64,000 bases of DNA from contig JAVEYB010000009.1 of assembly GCA_034003725.1 (NCBI GenBank), positions 103,883 to 167,882 on the forward strand, read 5' to 3'. Position numbers and translations under genes: made by a program. This DNA is from Candidatus Zixiibacteriota bacterium (GTDB lineage Bacteria; Zixibacteria; MSB-5A5; GN15; FEB-12). Of the stretch, positions 1-9,560 are shown piece after piece. The notes beneath the pieces were generated by a model. It had not been told where the DNA came from, did no database searches, and saw nothing but the letters and a program-made list of their open reading frames with translations. How positions within the stretch are numbered: position 1 is the stretch's first letter; every line of letters starts with the position of its first letter.

Positions 1-33
1 GGGCGTCACTGCGCAGAGAAAGTACACGCCAAC

Positions 34-1392
34 ATGCATTACATTCCGAATACCGATGACGACCGCCGCCGCATGTTAGACACGATCGGCGTCGGAAGTT
101 TCGACGACGTCATCAGTGAGATTCCCGATGCGCTCAGGCTGAAGCGACCGCTTGACATTCCGCGCCTGTCGGAAGTCGAGCTGCTCGCTGAGATCGAGGA
201 GCTGTCGCACCGGGATCGCGAGGAAACGCTGTGTTTCGCGGGAGGCGGAGTCTACGATCATTTTATCCCGGCGGCGGTCGGCACGATCGTGTCCCGCCCC
301 GAGTTCATGACCGCCTATACCCCGTACCAGGCCGAAGTCGCCCAGGGGACTCTCCAGGTCATTTACGAGTTCCAGACGCACGTATGCCGGTTGACCGGAA
401 TGGACGTCGCAAACGCGTCGATGTATGACGGGGCGACGGCGGCCGCCGAGGCCATGCTGATCGCATCGAGCGTCACGAAGCGGGCTAAGATCGTCGTATC
501 CGAGACGGTTAACCCTCTGTACCGGCAGGTCATCGACACCTACCTCCGCGCACGCGGAGTCGAAATCGTGACCGTGCCGCGCGCCGGCGGGCTGACGGAT
601 CTGAACAAACTCGAAGATTCGGTCGACGAGGCCACCGCGTGCGTGCTGGTGGGCCAGCCGAACTTTTTCGGCCTGCTCGAAGACATCGAGCCGATTGAAC
701 GGATGATCCACAAAGTGGGCGGCAAGCTGGTGATGGCAATCGATCCGATTTCGCAGGCCATCCTCAAGACGCCCGGCGAGTGGGGCGCCGATGTCGTGGT
801 CGGCGAGGGGCAGCCGCTCGGCGTGTCGCTGTCGTACGGTGGGCCGCTTCTGGGGCTGTTCGCGGCAAAGAAGGATCTCGTCCGCAGCATGCCGGGACGA
901 ATCGTCGCACGCACGACTGATGTCGACGGCAAACCGGGTTTCGTGCTGACGCTGCAGACCCGCGAACAGCACATCCGGCGCGAAAAGGCTACGTCGAACA
1001 TCTGCACCAACCAGGCGTTGTGCGCGACATCGGCCGCGGTCTACTGCAGCCTGATGGGGCGCGAGGGAATCAAGCAGGTCGCGCTGTTGTCGGCGGAACG
1101 CGCGCAACAGGCCGCCCGGCAGATTGCCGCGCTGGAGGGCTGTGAATTGCAGTCCGACGCCCCCTTCGTCCGCGAATTCCCGGTCCGCACCTCTCGACCC
1201 GCGCGCGAGATTATCGCCGCCATGGCCGAACGAGGGATCCTGCCCGGTATCGACGCCGGGCGGTGGTACGCCGGGATGGACAATGTCCTGCTGGTGGCGT
1301 TGACCGAGAAGCGCACGCCGGCCCACATGACCCGTCTGGTCGACGGGCTGAAGGAGATGTGTTCGAGTGGAGTTCTGTCGCACCTGTCATAA
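34..1392 (+). CDS. gcvPA: Glycine dehydrogenase (decarboxylating) subunit 1
   Basis: This is the N-terminal half of the glycine cleavage P-protein, which with GcvPB decarboxylates glycine and passes the aminomethyl group to the lipoyl arm of GcvH. The 452-residue length and the opening MHYIPNTDDDRRRML are typical of two-subunit P-proteins. The frame stays open back to base 1, but the ATG at 34 matches the usual family start; its ribosome site is weak (AGAGAAAG). The end overlaps the next gene by 26 bp, so the two are probably translationally coupled. gcvPB lies about 1.3 kb downstream with two small genes between. GcvPA carries no PLP lysine; that residue is in GcvPB. The identification is secure. 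Confidence 0.95.
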   Translation: MHYIPNTDDDRRRMLDTIGVGSFDDVISEIPDALRLKRPLDIPRLSEVELLAEIEELSHRDREETLCFAGGGVYDHFIPAAVGTIVSRPEFMTAYTPYQAEVAQGTLQVIYEFQTHVCRLTGMDVANASMYDGATAAAEAMLIASSVTKRAKIVVSETVNPLYRQVIDTYLRARGVEIVTVPRAGGLTDLNKLEDSVDEATACVLVGQPNFFGLLEDIEPIERMIHKVGGKLVMAIDPISQAILKTPGEWGADVVVGEGQPLGVSLSYGGPLLGLFAAKKDLVRSMPGRIVARTTDVDGKPGFVLTLQTREQHIRREKATSNICTNQALCATSAAVYCSLMGREGIKQVALLSAERAQQAARQIAALEGCELQSDAPFVREFPVRTSRPAREIIAAMAERGILPGIDAGRWYAGMDNVLLVALTEKRTPAHMTRLVDGLKEMCSSGVLSHLS

Positions 1393-1717
1393 TTACTGGG
1401 ACGAGGGCGTCAGTTCCTGCCCGATCTGCGGAGACGACATGGATGCCGATCACGAGGTGACGTGGGTGTTGCTGGGGACGATCGACGACAAGCTGTCGGC
1501 CGATTTCGCCCGTGAAACGCTCGCCACGTACAACATTCCGGCGGTCGTGATCTCCAAGTCGGGATTCTTCGGCAATATCGGGCTGCCGCTCAATCCGTTT
1601 TACAACGCCAACGCCAGCCACACCTTCGAGGTGTCGGTGCCGTCGGAGTTCTCCGACGACGCCGCCCATATCCTCGACATGGTGGTCGGGCAGAAGTGGC
1701 GACGGAAAGAGCGCTGA
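1367..1717 (+). CDS. Small zinc-ribbon protein with DUF2007-like domain
   Basis: This 116-residue cytosolic protein begins with a C4 zinc ribbon (C4, C7, C18, C21: CRTC and CPIC). It is followed by a fold resembling the DUF2007 'putative signal transducing protein' family, with the typical stretch on residues being inherited across a short interval (FARETLATYNIPAVV). The start is GTG at 1367, inside the end of gcvPA, with AAGGAG at 1351-1356 ten bases upstream, so the start is well supported. Its function is unknown. Coupling to gcvPA suggests co-expression with glycine cleavage, which is inference only. The family call is moderate and the existence of the gene is strong. Confidence 0.8.
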   Translation: MEFCRTCHNYWDEGVSSCPICGDDMDADHEVTWVLLGTIDDKLSADFARETLATYNIPAVVISKSGFFGNIGLPLNPFYNANASHTFEVSVPSEFSDDAAHILDMVVGQKWRRKER

Positions 1718-1729
1718 GAGTTTGCGTGA

Positions 1730-1758
1730 TTGAAAGTGTAACGAGCCCGAGATACATA
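1730..1758 (+). promoter_or_regulatory. Promoter for the thioredoxin-like selenoprotein gene
   Basis: TTGAAA at 1730-1735 and TACATA at 1753-1758 are separated by 17 bases, a sigma70-like arrangement lying 37 bp before the ATG at 1795. It would let the thioredoxin gene be transcribed apart from gcvPA. Assigned by eye from spacing and hexamers. Confidence 0.5.
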
Positions 1759-1794
1759 CGGTAAGCGCACCCCGAACGGGGAAGGAGTAAACGT

Positions 1795-2691
1795 ATGAAA
1801 CGAATCGCACTCACCGCGGTGCTGGCGATACTGGGCCTGCTGGCGGTCGGCGGCGCGTCCGCTCATACCGAACAGCCGCAGGCTGCGTCACCGCAGAAGG
1901 AAATGGCGCCTTTCTTCCGGGAATTCGATAAGGGCCTCGAGGCCGCTGTCGCCAAAGGACAGCATGTGTTCGTCGATTTCTATACCGATTGGTGAAAGTA
2001 CTGCAAGATGCTGGACACGGTCGTGTTCGTCGATTCTTCCGTCAAAGAGTATTTCACCAACGAGATGGTACTGGTAAAAGTCAACGCCGAGAAAGACACC
2101 CTGCTTGCACGGCGATTCCACGTGTCGGGATATCCGACCGCGGTTCTCGTGACCAACACGGGCGAAGAGGTCGACCGCATTGTCGGATACGCCCCGCCGG
2201 ACGAGTACCTCAAGACGATCAAGGACTACCGCAACGGTATCGGGACGCTCGATGATCTGCTGACGCAGGCGGGCGCCGGTCCGGATCGCGAGTTGTTCTA
2301 CAAAGTCGCCGACAAATACAAATACCGGGGCGGTGATTCCGCCGCGATCGCCTGGTATACGAAAGTTGTGGAGGCCGGAGAGCCGACCGACTCTCTTTCG
2401 GGCGAAGCCCGCATGGCTCTCGCGGATATGCACCGTCGCGCGAAAGAATATGACAAGTCCCTGGCGACCTTCGCGGCCATCAAGAATGATTTTGGTACCG
2501 GTAGGTTCGCGGAAGCCGCGGGTATCTGGACCGCCATCGTCTATCGCGCCATGGGCGATACGACCGCCGCGATAAATGCCTTTGAAGCGTTTATATCGTC
2601 GTATCCCGAATCCGAAGATGTCGGCTATGCCAAGGCACAGGTCGAAAAACTGAAGAACCCGCCGCCGCCGAAAACCGACGGCAGCAAATAG
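1795..2691 (+). CDS. Candidate selenoprotein: secreted thioredoxin-like domain (Sec67-Lys-Tyr-Cys70) with TPR-like tail
   Basis: The frame opened by ATG 1795 (AAGGAG at 1782-1787) meets TGA at 1993-1995 and continues unbroken to 2691, giving 298 residues if the TGA is read as selenocysteine. The product has a signal peptide (about residues 1-23) and a thioredoxin fold. Its active site reads DFYTDW-U67-KYC70, where related proteins have Cys-x-x-Cys, and the expected cis-proline lies in GYPT (P114). Residues 150-290 look like TPR-type helices. A 6-bp hairpin with a GGUC loop starts 17 bases after the TGA, as bacterial SECIS elements do. The likely role is a periplasmic thiol/selenol reductase. 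It sits between gcvPA and gcvPB. The alternative is a nonsense mutation or read error of TGC. No selA, selB, selC or selD is in the window. Confidence 0.85.
2012..2029 (+). promoter_or_regulatory. SECIS-like hairpin downstream of in-frame UGA
   Basis: GGACAC (2013-2018) pairs with GUGUUC (2023-2028) around the tetraloop GGUC (2019-2022). One further U-G pair (2012/2029) closes the base. The apical loop is 23 bases after the UGA, inside the 16-37 nt range described for bacterial SECIS elements. The G-G-U loop resembles the SelB-contacting loop of Escherichia coli fdhF. The hairpin lies within the coding sequence, as expected for bacteria. Confidence 0.75.
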
Positions 2692-2729
2692 GCGGGGCTC
2701 AGGATCGTAAGCAACCCGAAAGGACACGC

Positions 2730-4193
2730 GTGAGTTCTGTGGAATCGAAGCTGTTGATCTACGAGAAGTCGGCCCCGGGCCGTCGCGGTTACTCATTACC
2801 CGAAACCGAGCGCCCCGCCGGTGACATCATGGCCGCCATTCCGGAGAAATTCCGCCGCACGGCCGATGCCATGCTTCCGGAGGCGTCCGAGGGTGAGGTG
2901 ATGAGGCATTTCGTGGGCCTGTCGGTGAAGAACCACCATATCGACAAGGGCTTTTATCCGCTCGGATCGTGCACCATGAAGTACAATCCGAAGGCGAACG
3001 AAGTCGCCGCGTCGCTGCCGGGATTTCGCTCCCTGCACCCGCTGGCGCCGGATGATTCCGTCCAGGGAATTCTTCAAGTCATGTACGATCTGAAGTCGTA
3101 CCTCAAGGAAGTGTCGGGGTTCGCGGCGCTGTCGCTGCAGCCGGTCGCGGGCGCGCACGGCGAGTTCGCCGGCCTTTTGGTTATGCAGGCGTACCACCGC
3201 AAGAACGGCCAGATGCAGCGGACGAAGATCATCATCCCGGACTCCGCCCACGGTACGAACCCGGCCTCGGTAGCCGCGCTCGGCTGGAGCACGGTTCAGA
3301 TCAAGTCGAATGAAAACGGCGTGATCACGCCGGAGGCGGTCGCGGCCGTGATGGATGACACCGTGGCGGGCATGATGACCACCAATCCGAACACGCTGGG
3401 GTTGTTCGAAAAGTATTGCAAGGAGATCGCCGACGTTGTGCACGCGGGGGGCGGCCTGATGTATATGGACGGCGCGAACCTCAACGCCAACATGGGGATC
3501 TTTCGACCGGCCGATGTCGGGTTCGATATCATGCATTTCAACCTGCACAAGACGTTCTCCACGCCGCACGGCGGCGGCGGCCCGGGCGCCGGCGCGGTCG
3601 GGGTGACGGCCGAACTGGACAGGTTCCTGCCGTGTCCGGTGCTGCAGAAAAGCGAACAGGGTGAATACTACTTCGATTACGATCGTCCGGATTCCATCGG
3701 ACGCATGCATTCGTTTTATGGCAATGTCGGCAACATGATTCGGGCGTACGCCTACATCAAGTCGCTCGGCGGAGAGGGGCTCCGGACAGCATCGGAAAAC
3801 GCCGTTCTCAACGCCAACTACCTCAAGGCGCTCCTGAAGAATGATTTCGACCTGCCATACTCCGCCCACTGCATGCATGAATTCGTCATTTCCGGCAATC
3901 GCCAGAAGAAACTGGGCGTCAAGACCCTGGACATCTCCAAGCGTCTGCTGGATTTCGGCGTCCATTCGCCGACCAACTACTTCCCGCTGATCGTGCCGGA
4001 AGCCATGATGATCGAGCCGACTGAAACCGAGTCGCGTGAGACGCTGGAACAGTTTGCCGCCATTATGAAACAAATCGCCCGGGAAGCGGAGACCGATCCC
4101 GACCTGGTCAAAAACGCGCCGTACGACACCCCGGTGCGGCGTCTTGACGAAGCTGGCGCCGCCCGCACGCTGGATATCCAGTATACGGGGTAG
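2730..4193 (+). CDS. gcvPB: Glycine dehydrogenase (decarboxylating) subunit 2
   Basis: This is the PLP-binding half of the glycine cleavage P-protein, 487 residues long. The cofactor lysine is K274 in NLHKTFSTPHGGGGPGAG, the P-protein signature, and SHGTNPAS-type substrate and PLP residues lie before it (DSAHGTNPAS). The start is GTG at 2730 with AAAGGA at 2719-2724. It acts with GcvPA in the cytosol, feeding one-carbon units to tetrahydrofolate through GcvT. It is the last gene before a strong intrinsic terminator at 4217-4253, so it closes the gcv operon. The identification is secure. Confidence 0.95.
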   Translation: MSSVESKLLIYEKSAPGRRGYSLPETERPAGDIMAAIPEKFRRTADAMLPEASEGEVMRHFVGLSVKNHHIDKGFYPLGSCTMKYNPKANEVAASLPGFRSLHPLAPDDSVQGILQVMYDLKSYLKEVSGFAALSLQPVAGAHGEFAGLLVMQAYHRKNGQMQRTKIIIPDSAHGTNPASVAALGWSTVQIKSNENGVITPEAVAAVMDDTVAGMMTTNPNTLGLFEKYCKEIADVVHAGGGLMYMDGANLNANMGIFRPADVGFDIMHFNLHKTFSTPHGGGGPGAGAVGVTAELDRFLPCPVLQKSEQGEYYFDYDRPDSIGRMHSFYGNVGNMIRAYAYIKSLGGEGLRTASENAVLNANYLKALLKNDFDLPYSAHCMHEFVISGNRQKKLGVKTLDISKRLLDFGVHSPTNYFPLIVPEAMMIEPTETESRETLEQFAAIMKQIAREAETDPDLVKNAPYDTPVRRLDEAGAARTLDIQYTG

Positions 4194-4216
4194 CGCATTT
4201 CGAGCTTGCCTGATGC

Positions 4217-4253
4217 GGCCGATCACCCCTCTTTGGGGCGATCGGCCTTTCTT
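4217..4253 (+). terminator. Intrinsic terminator of the gcv operon, abutting the next start codon
   Basis: GGCCGATC pairs with GATCGGCC, and after one mismatch CCCC pairs with GGGG around a TCTTT loop. TTTCTT (4248-4253) follows and runs straight into the ATG at 4254 of the ABC ATPase gene. Confidence 0.85.
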
Positions 4254-5723
4254 ATGATTGATTGTCACGACGTCACATTTCGATATCCCGAAGCAGTTGC
4301 GGATTCGCTTCGCTCCGTCTCGTTCAGCGTTCGATCCGGCGAGTCGCTCGTCGTGATGGGCTCCAACGGCTCCGGCAAATCAACGCTTGGTTTGCTCATC
4401 GCCGGTTTGCTCACACCGACCTCCGGGGAAATCCGCCGCTTGTACGGCGCCGATAACGGCGGCTTCCCGCCCGTCGGCATGCTGTTCCAGAATCCCGACA
4501 ACCAGATGGTCTCCGTGCAGGTCGACAAGGAAATTGCTTTCGCCCTGGAGAATCAGGCCGTGCCGATGAGTCGAATGGAGCCGATGGTAAACGATACGCT
4601 CAGTTCGTTTGGAATCGAGCGGCTCGCGCGGCGCCTGACTTCGGAGTTGTCCGGCGGCGAGAAACAGCGCGTGGCGCTGGCTTCGCTCATGGTCTACCGC
4701 CCGCCGATTCTCGTACTCGACGAGCCGGATTCGTATCTCGATGTTGCCGGGCGGCGCATGCTCCGACAGGAACTCGAGCGCCTGCACCGCGAACAGCCGG
4801 AGCTCATCGAGATCCGCATCACCCAGTATCCGGGAGTCGCCCGCCGTTACTCTCGCATGCTGTTGCTTCACTCCGGGAGAATCGTCGACGACGGTTCGCC
4901 GGATCACGTGTTGCGCACCTCGGGCCTCTTCGGAAATTCGTCAACGGCCGCACCCCCAACGATAGCCGACACAAAAGGCGCCGCCGATGCACGGGCTCCC
5001 GAAGCACGGCTGCTGGTGCGTGATGTCAGCTTTGCCTTTGAACGGAAGCATCCGGTACTGGACCGGGTCAGTTTTGAGATTTTTCCCGGTCATATCACAG
5101 GGGTGGTCGGTCCAACCGGCTCAGGAAAAAGCACGCTTGGCCTGCTGTTGGCCGGCGTGTTGCCCCCCGACACGGGGACTGTCGAGCTCTGCCGTGCTGA
5201 TGGGACCACGGCGACCGGCGCGGCTCGTGCCGGGGTTGTGGCCGCTGTCCTGCAGCAGCCGGAGCGGCAATTCTTCCTGCCTACCTGCGCCGAGGAAATC
5301 GCCTTTGGGCCCGCGAACAAGGGCCGTATACTGGATGAAACCGAGATAGATCTACACCTCAATAGGGTTGGCCTTGCTCCCGACCGGTTTCGCGGCCGTG
5401 ATCCGCTTACATTGTCGATGGGGGAAAAACGGCGTCTGGCATTCGCAGTGATTATGGCGTTGGGACCGGCTTTTATCGTTTTCGACGAACCGACGGCCGG
5501 GCTCGATCCCGATGGCGTGGAGCGCTTTATAGCTATCGCTCGCGAGTCCGCACGTCGCGGTCTTGGCGTTGTGATCATTACCCACGAGCTACCGGTCATC
5601 CGCGAACTGGTCGACCGGGTTCTGATGCTTCCGGGCGACGGCTCGGTTGAGGAACTTTCGGCCGAAGCATTTCTGGCGGATCCCGAGCGCCGGGCGGCGG
5701 TATCGAGTGCATTCGAACGTTGA
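4254..5723 (+). CDS. Two-domain ABC transporter ATPase (ECF / CbiO type)
   Basis: Two ATPase domains are fused in 489 residues. The first has Walker A GSNGSGKST (residues 36-44), signature LSGGEKQR and Walker B ILVLDEPDSYLD. The second has GPTGSGKST, LSMGEKRR and FIVFDEPTAGLD. This layout, with FQNPDNQ after the first Walker A, is that of energising subunits of energy-coupling-factor vitamin or cobalt/nickel importers. No EcfT or substrate-binding S component is adjacent, so the substrate is unknown. I use ATG 4254 because the frame upstream (to TTG 4206) runs through the terminator hairpin. Neither start has a Shine-Dalgarno sequence, so initiation may be leaderless or re-initiated. Confidence 0.9.
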   Translation: MIDCHDVTFRYPEAVADSLRSVSFSVRSGESLVVMGSNGSGKSTLGLLIAGLLTPTSGEIRRLYGADNGGFPPVGMLFQNPDNQMVSVQVDKEIAFALENQAVPMSRMEPMVNDTLSSFGIERLARRLTSELSGGEKQRVALASLMVYRPPILVLDEPDSYLDVAGRRMLRQELERLHREQPELIEIRITQYPGVARRYSRMLLLHSGRIVDDGSPDHVLRTSGLFGNSSTAAPPTIADTKGAADARAPEARLLVRDVSFAFERKHPVLDRVSFEIFPGHITGVVGPTGSGKSTLGLLLAGVLPPDTGTVELCRADGTTATGAARAGVVAAVLQQPERQFFLPTCAEEIAFGPANKGRILDETEIDLHLNRVGLAPDRFRGRDPLTLSMGEKRRLAFAVIMALGPAFIVFDEPTAGLDPDGVERFIAIARESARRGLGVVIITHELPVIRELVDRVLMLPGDGSVEELSAEAFLADPERRAAVSSAFER

Positions 5724-5757
5724 GCGCACTTCCGGTCAGCTTTTTCCCTCGGGAGAC

Positions 5758-5785
5758 TTGACAGCCGCCGGCCAACCATTATACT
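5758..5785 (+). promoter_or_regulatory. Promoter of the pyr operon
   Basis: TTGACA (5758-5763) and TATACT (5780-5785) are 16 bases apart, close to the sigma70 consensus. They stand about 175 bp before pyrR, leaving a long leader for attenuation. Confidence 0.75.
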
Positions 5786-5830
5786 CCAACCGGCGCGACA
5801 CCGGGACAGGCCCGGTCCAGCAGCCGCAAA

Positions 5831-5867
5831 ACCTTTTAAGGTGATCCGGCGAGGTCACTAAGGGTTG
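5831..5867 (+). promoter_or_regulatory. PyrR-binding leader hairpin (pyrimidine attenuator)
   Basis: The transcript segment GAUCCGGCGAGGUC fits the PyrR recognition loop ARUCCNGNGAGGYU at 12 of 14 positions. Flanking bases pair: GGUGA (5840-5844) with UCACU (5855-5859), and an outer arm AACCUU with AAGGGUU. A small hairpin, ACACC/GGUGU near 5912-5925, lies farther down. No strong T-tract terminator is visible, so control could be at translation of pyrR rather than by transcript termination. Confidence 0.7.
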
Positions 5868-5958
5868 GTCTTCATGATACACAACTCTCCCGATCAACAG
5901 ACCGCGTCACACCGATTTGGTGTCGATTGCCTTTCGCACCTGCATGCCCCGGAGGTGA

Positions 5959-7480
<1,522 letters not shown>

Positions 7481-7484
<4 letters not shown>

Positions 7485-8788
7485 GTAACGCACCGTTTGA
7501 TATGATAATCTCCGGCGGCCGGGTGATCGACCCGGCGCTGGGATTCGGTAAAGACGCCCACGTCCTCATAAAAGACGGCAGAATCGCCGGTATCGAGAAC
7601 GACATCCAGAAGCTCGGCGATTCGACCGGCGCCACCGTGATTGACGCGTCGGGTATGCTTGTCGTTCCGGGACTGATCGATGTCCACGTCCATTTGCGCG
7701 AGCCCGGTCGCGAAGACGAGGAAACGGTTGAATCCGGCTGTCGGGCCGCTGCCGCCGGTGGATTCACCGCGGTGTGCTGCATGCCCAATACCACCCCGCG
7801 CATCGACAATCAGGAGACCGTTCTGTTCGTCCAGGACCGCGCGAAAAACGCCGACGCGCGCGTGTATGTGGTCGGCGCGATTACCAAAGGCAGCGAAGGC
7901 AAGGAGCTCTCCGAGATCGGTGATCTGGTGAAAGTGGGCGCGGTTGCCATCACCGACGACGGCCGGTGGGTGGAAAACTCCGAAATCATGCGCCGGGCCA
8001 TGGAATATTCCAAGATGTTTAACATCCCGGTCATGGACCATGCCGAAGAGTCGACGCTCTGCGCGGGTGGCATCATGAACGAATCATTTGAATCGACCCG
8101 CCTGGGCCTTCGCGGCCGCCCCGCCGTGGCCGAAGAGATCGCCGTTATGCGCGATATCGCGCTGTGTCGTACGACCGGCGCCCGGCTGCATATTCAGCAC
8201 CTGTCGACCAGGCGCGCCGTCGATGTGGTCCGCGCCGCCAAGGCCGAAGGAATCCGCGTCACGACCGAAGCGTGCCCCCATCACTTTGTCCTCACCGACG
8301 AAGCGATCGCAAAGGAGTTCAACACCTGCCTGCGCGTCAATCCGCCGCTGCGTACGGCCAACGACCGCGAGGCTATTATCGAGGGGCTGATCGACGGCAC
8401 CATCGACTGTATCGCCTCGGATCACGCCCCGCACGCGGAAGAGGAAAAGGACTGCGAATTCGATCTTGCCCCGGCCGGCATGATCGGGCTGGAAACGACG
8501 CTCGGCCTGGTCAAAACGTATCTCATCGACAAAGGATACCTGACCTGGGCCGACGCTATCGCGAAAATGACGATCAACCCGGCGCGCGTGTTCGGGCTGC
8601 CGGGGGGAACGCTCAAAACCGGCTCGCCCGCGGATATCACGATTATCGATCCTGACGCGCCGTGGACGGTGGACAAAAAGAGATTCCGCTCGATGTCTCA
8701 CAATTCGCCGTTTATCGGATGGAAGCTGCAGGGACAGGTCTTCCGGACCATTCTCGGCGGGCGAGTCGTGTTCGCGAGAGAAGAATAG
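7481..8788 (+). CDS. pyrC: Dihydroorotase
   Basis: It closes carbamoyl-aspartate to dihydroorotate. This is the long type I amidohydrolase form (435 residues). The metal-binding HVHLREPG is at H69 and H71, and the second motif SDHAPH is near residue 310. The conserved GFT and MPNTTP elements lie between. It is coupled to pyrB by a four-base overlap and followed after 10 bp by a nitrilase-family gene, so it is an internal gene of the pyr operon. Confidence 0.96.
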
Positions 8789-8798
8789 GAGACATACC

Positions 8799-9458
8799 AT
8801 GCTGGTGCGACTGGTGCAAAAGGACGTCGGCGTCACTAACCTGATTCCATATATCGAGACGGCCGAGGCCGACGGCGTCGATCTCATCTGTTTCAGCGAA
8901 CTGGCCACGACCGGGTGCCTGTACGAGCGACGCGAAGTCGTGCCGCTGGAAGCCGTGCTGGCGTCGTTCGCGCCCTACGACCTTCGGATTCTCACCGGGG
9001 TGGCGTACCTCTCGCAGGATGGCCTGCGCAACGCGTGCGTCTATTACCGCCAGGGTTTCAGCCAGTTGTACCACAAGGTCAATCTGTTCGAACCGTTCAA
9101 TGAGCATCGTGTCTACACGCCCGGCGATGAAACCGGCATCTGGCAGACCGATCTCGGCGCCGTCGGGGTGGCCATCTGCTACGATGCGCGGTTTGTGTCG
9201 CTGTTTGAAGACATGAAGCGAGCAGGGGCGAAGATGATCTTTGTCCCTGCCGCCTTCCCCCTCGAGCGGGTCGATGTTTATCGTTCGCTGCTGATCGAAC
9301 ACGCCAGAATGACGAAAGCCACCGTGTTCGGCATTAATGCGGTCGGCAGCGACGGTCGAAACGTATTCGGCGGTAATTCCATCGCCGTTTCGCCCGACGG
9401 TACGGTGCTGGCCGAGGCGGCGCGTGACCGCGAGCAGGTAATTGATGTAAGAGTATAG
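8799..9458 (+). CDS. Carbon-nitrogen hydrolase (nitrilase superfamily)
   Basis: This is a 219-residue amidase-type protein with the nitrilase triad visible as E34 (FSELATTG), K93 (YHKVNLF) and C127 (AICYDARF). Family members hydrolyse amides, carbamoylated amines or nitriles. The length is short for the family (usually 250-300) and the loop after the glutamate is compressed. It starts ATG 8799 behind GGAGA, 10 bp after pyrC, and so is probably transcribed with the pyr operon. A carbamoyl-linked or repair-amidase substrate is possible; the sequence does not say which. Confidence 0.85.
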   Translation: MLVRLVQKDVGVTNLIPYIETAEADGVDLICFSELATTGCLYERREVVPLEAVLASFAPYDLRILTGVAYLSQDGLRNACVYYRQGFSQLYHKVNLFEPFNEHRVYTPGDETGIWQTDLGAVGVAICYDARFVSLFEDMKRAGAKMIFVPAAFPLERVDVYRSLLIEHARMTKATVFGINAVGSDGRNVFGGNSIAVSPDGTVLAEAARDREQVIDVRV

Positions 9459-9471
9459 ACGGGCAGGCGGC

Positions 9472-9500
9472 TTGACTCCCGACGCCGGTCGTTCTATCTT
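9472..9500 (+). promoter_or_regulatory. Promoter, TTGACT-17-TATCTTG
   Basis: TTGACT (9472-9477) and TATCTT (9495-9500), with G following, are 17 bases apart and about 60 bp before ATG 9561. It matches the TATnTTG pattern seen at several other starts in this window. Confidence 0.7.
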
Positions 9501-9560
9501 GCGCTTCAAATCCCCAGCTTTGAAGGTAATCGCACGGAAGCCATCGCCGGACGGTAGAAG

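Noticed and set aside
1993..1995. TGA as a nonsense mutation making two broken ORFs
   Set aside because: The two pieces share a frame and join at the first Cys position of a thioredoxin site, and a SECIS-like hairpin follows; an accident is less likely than selenocysteine, though resequencing would settle it.
2796..4268. 490-residue minus-strand ORF
   Set aside because: Shadow of gcvPB in GC-rich DNA.
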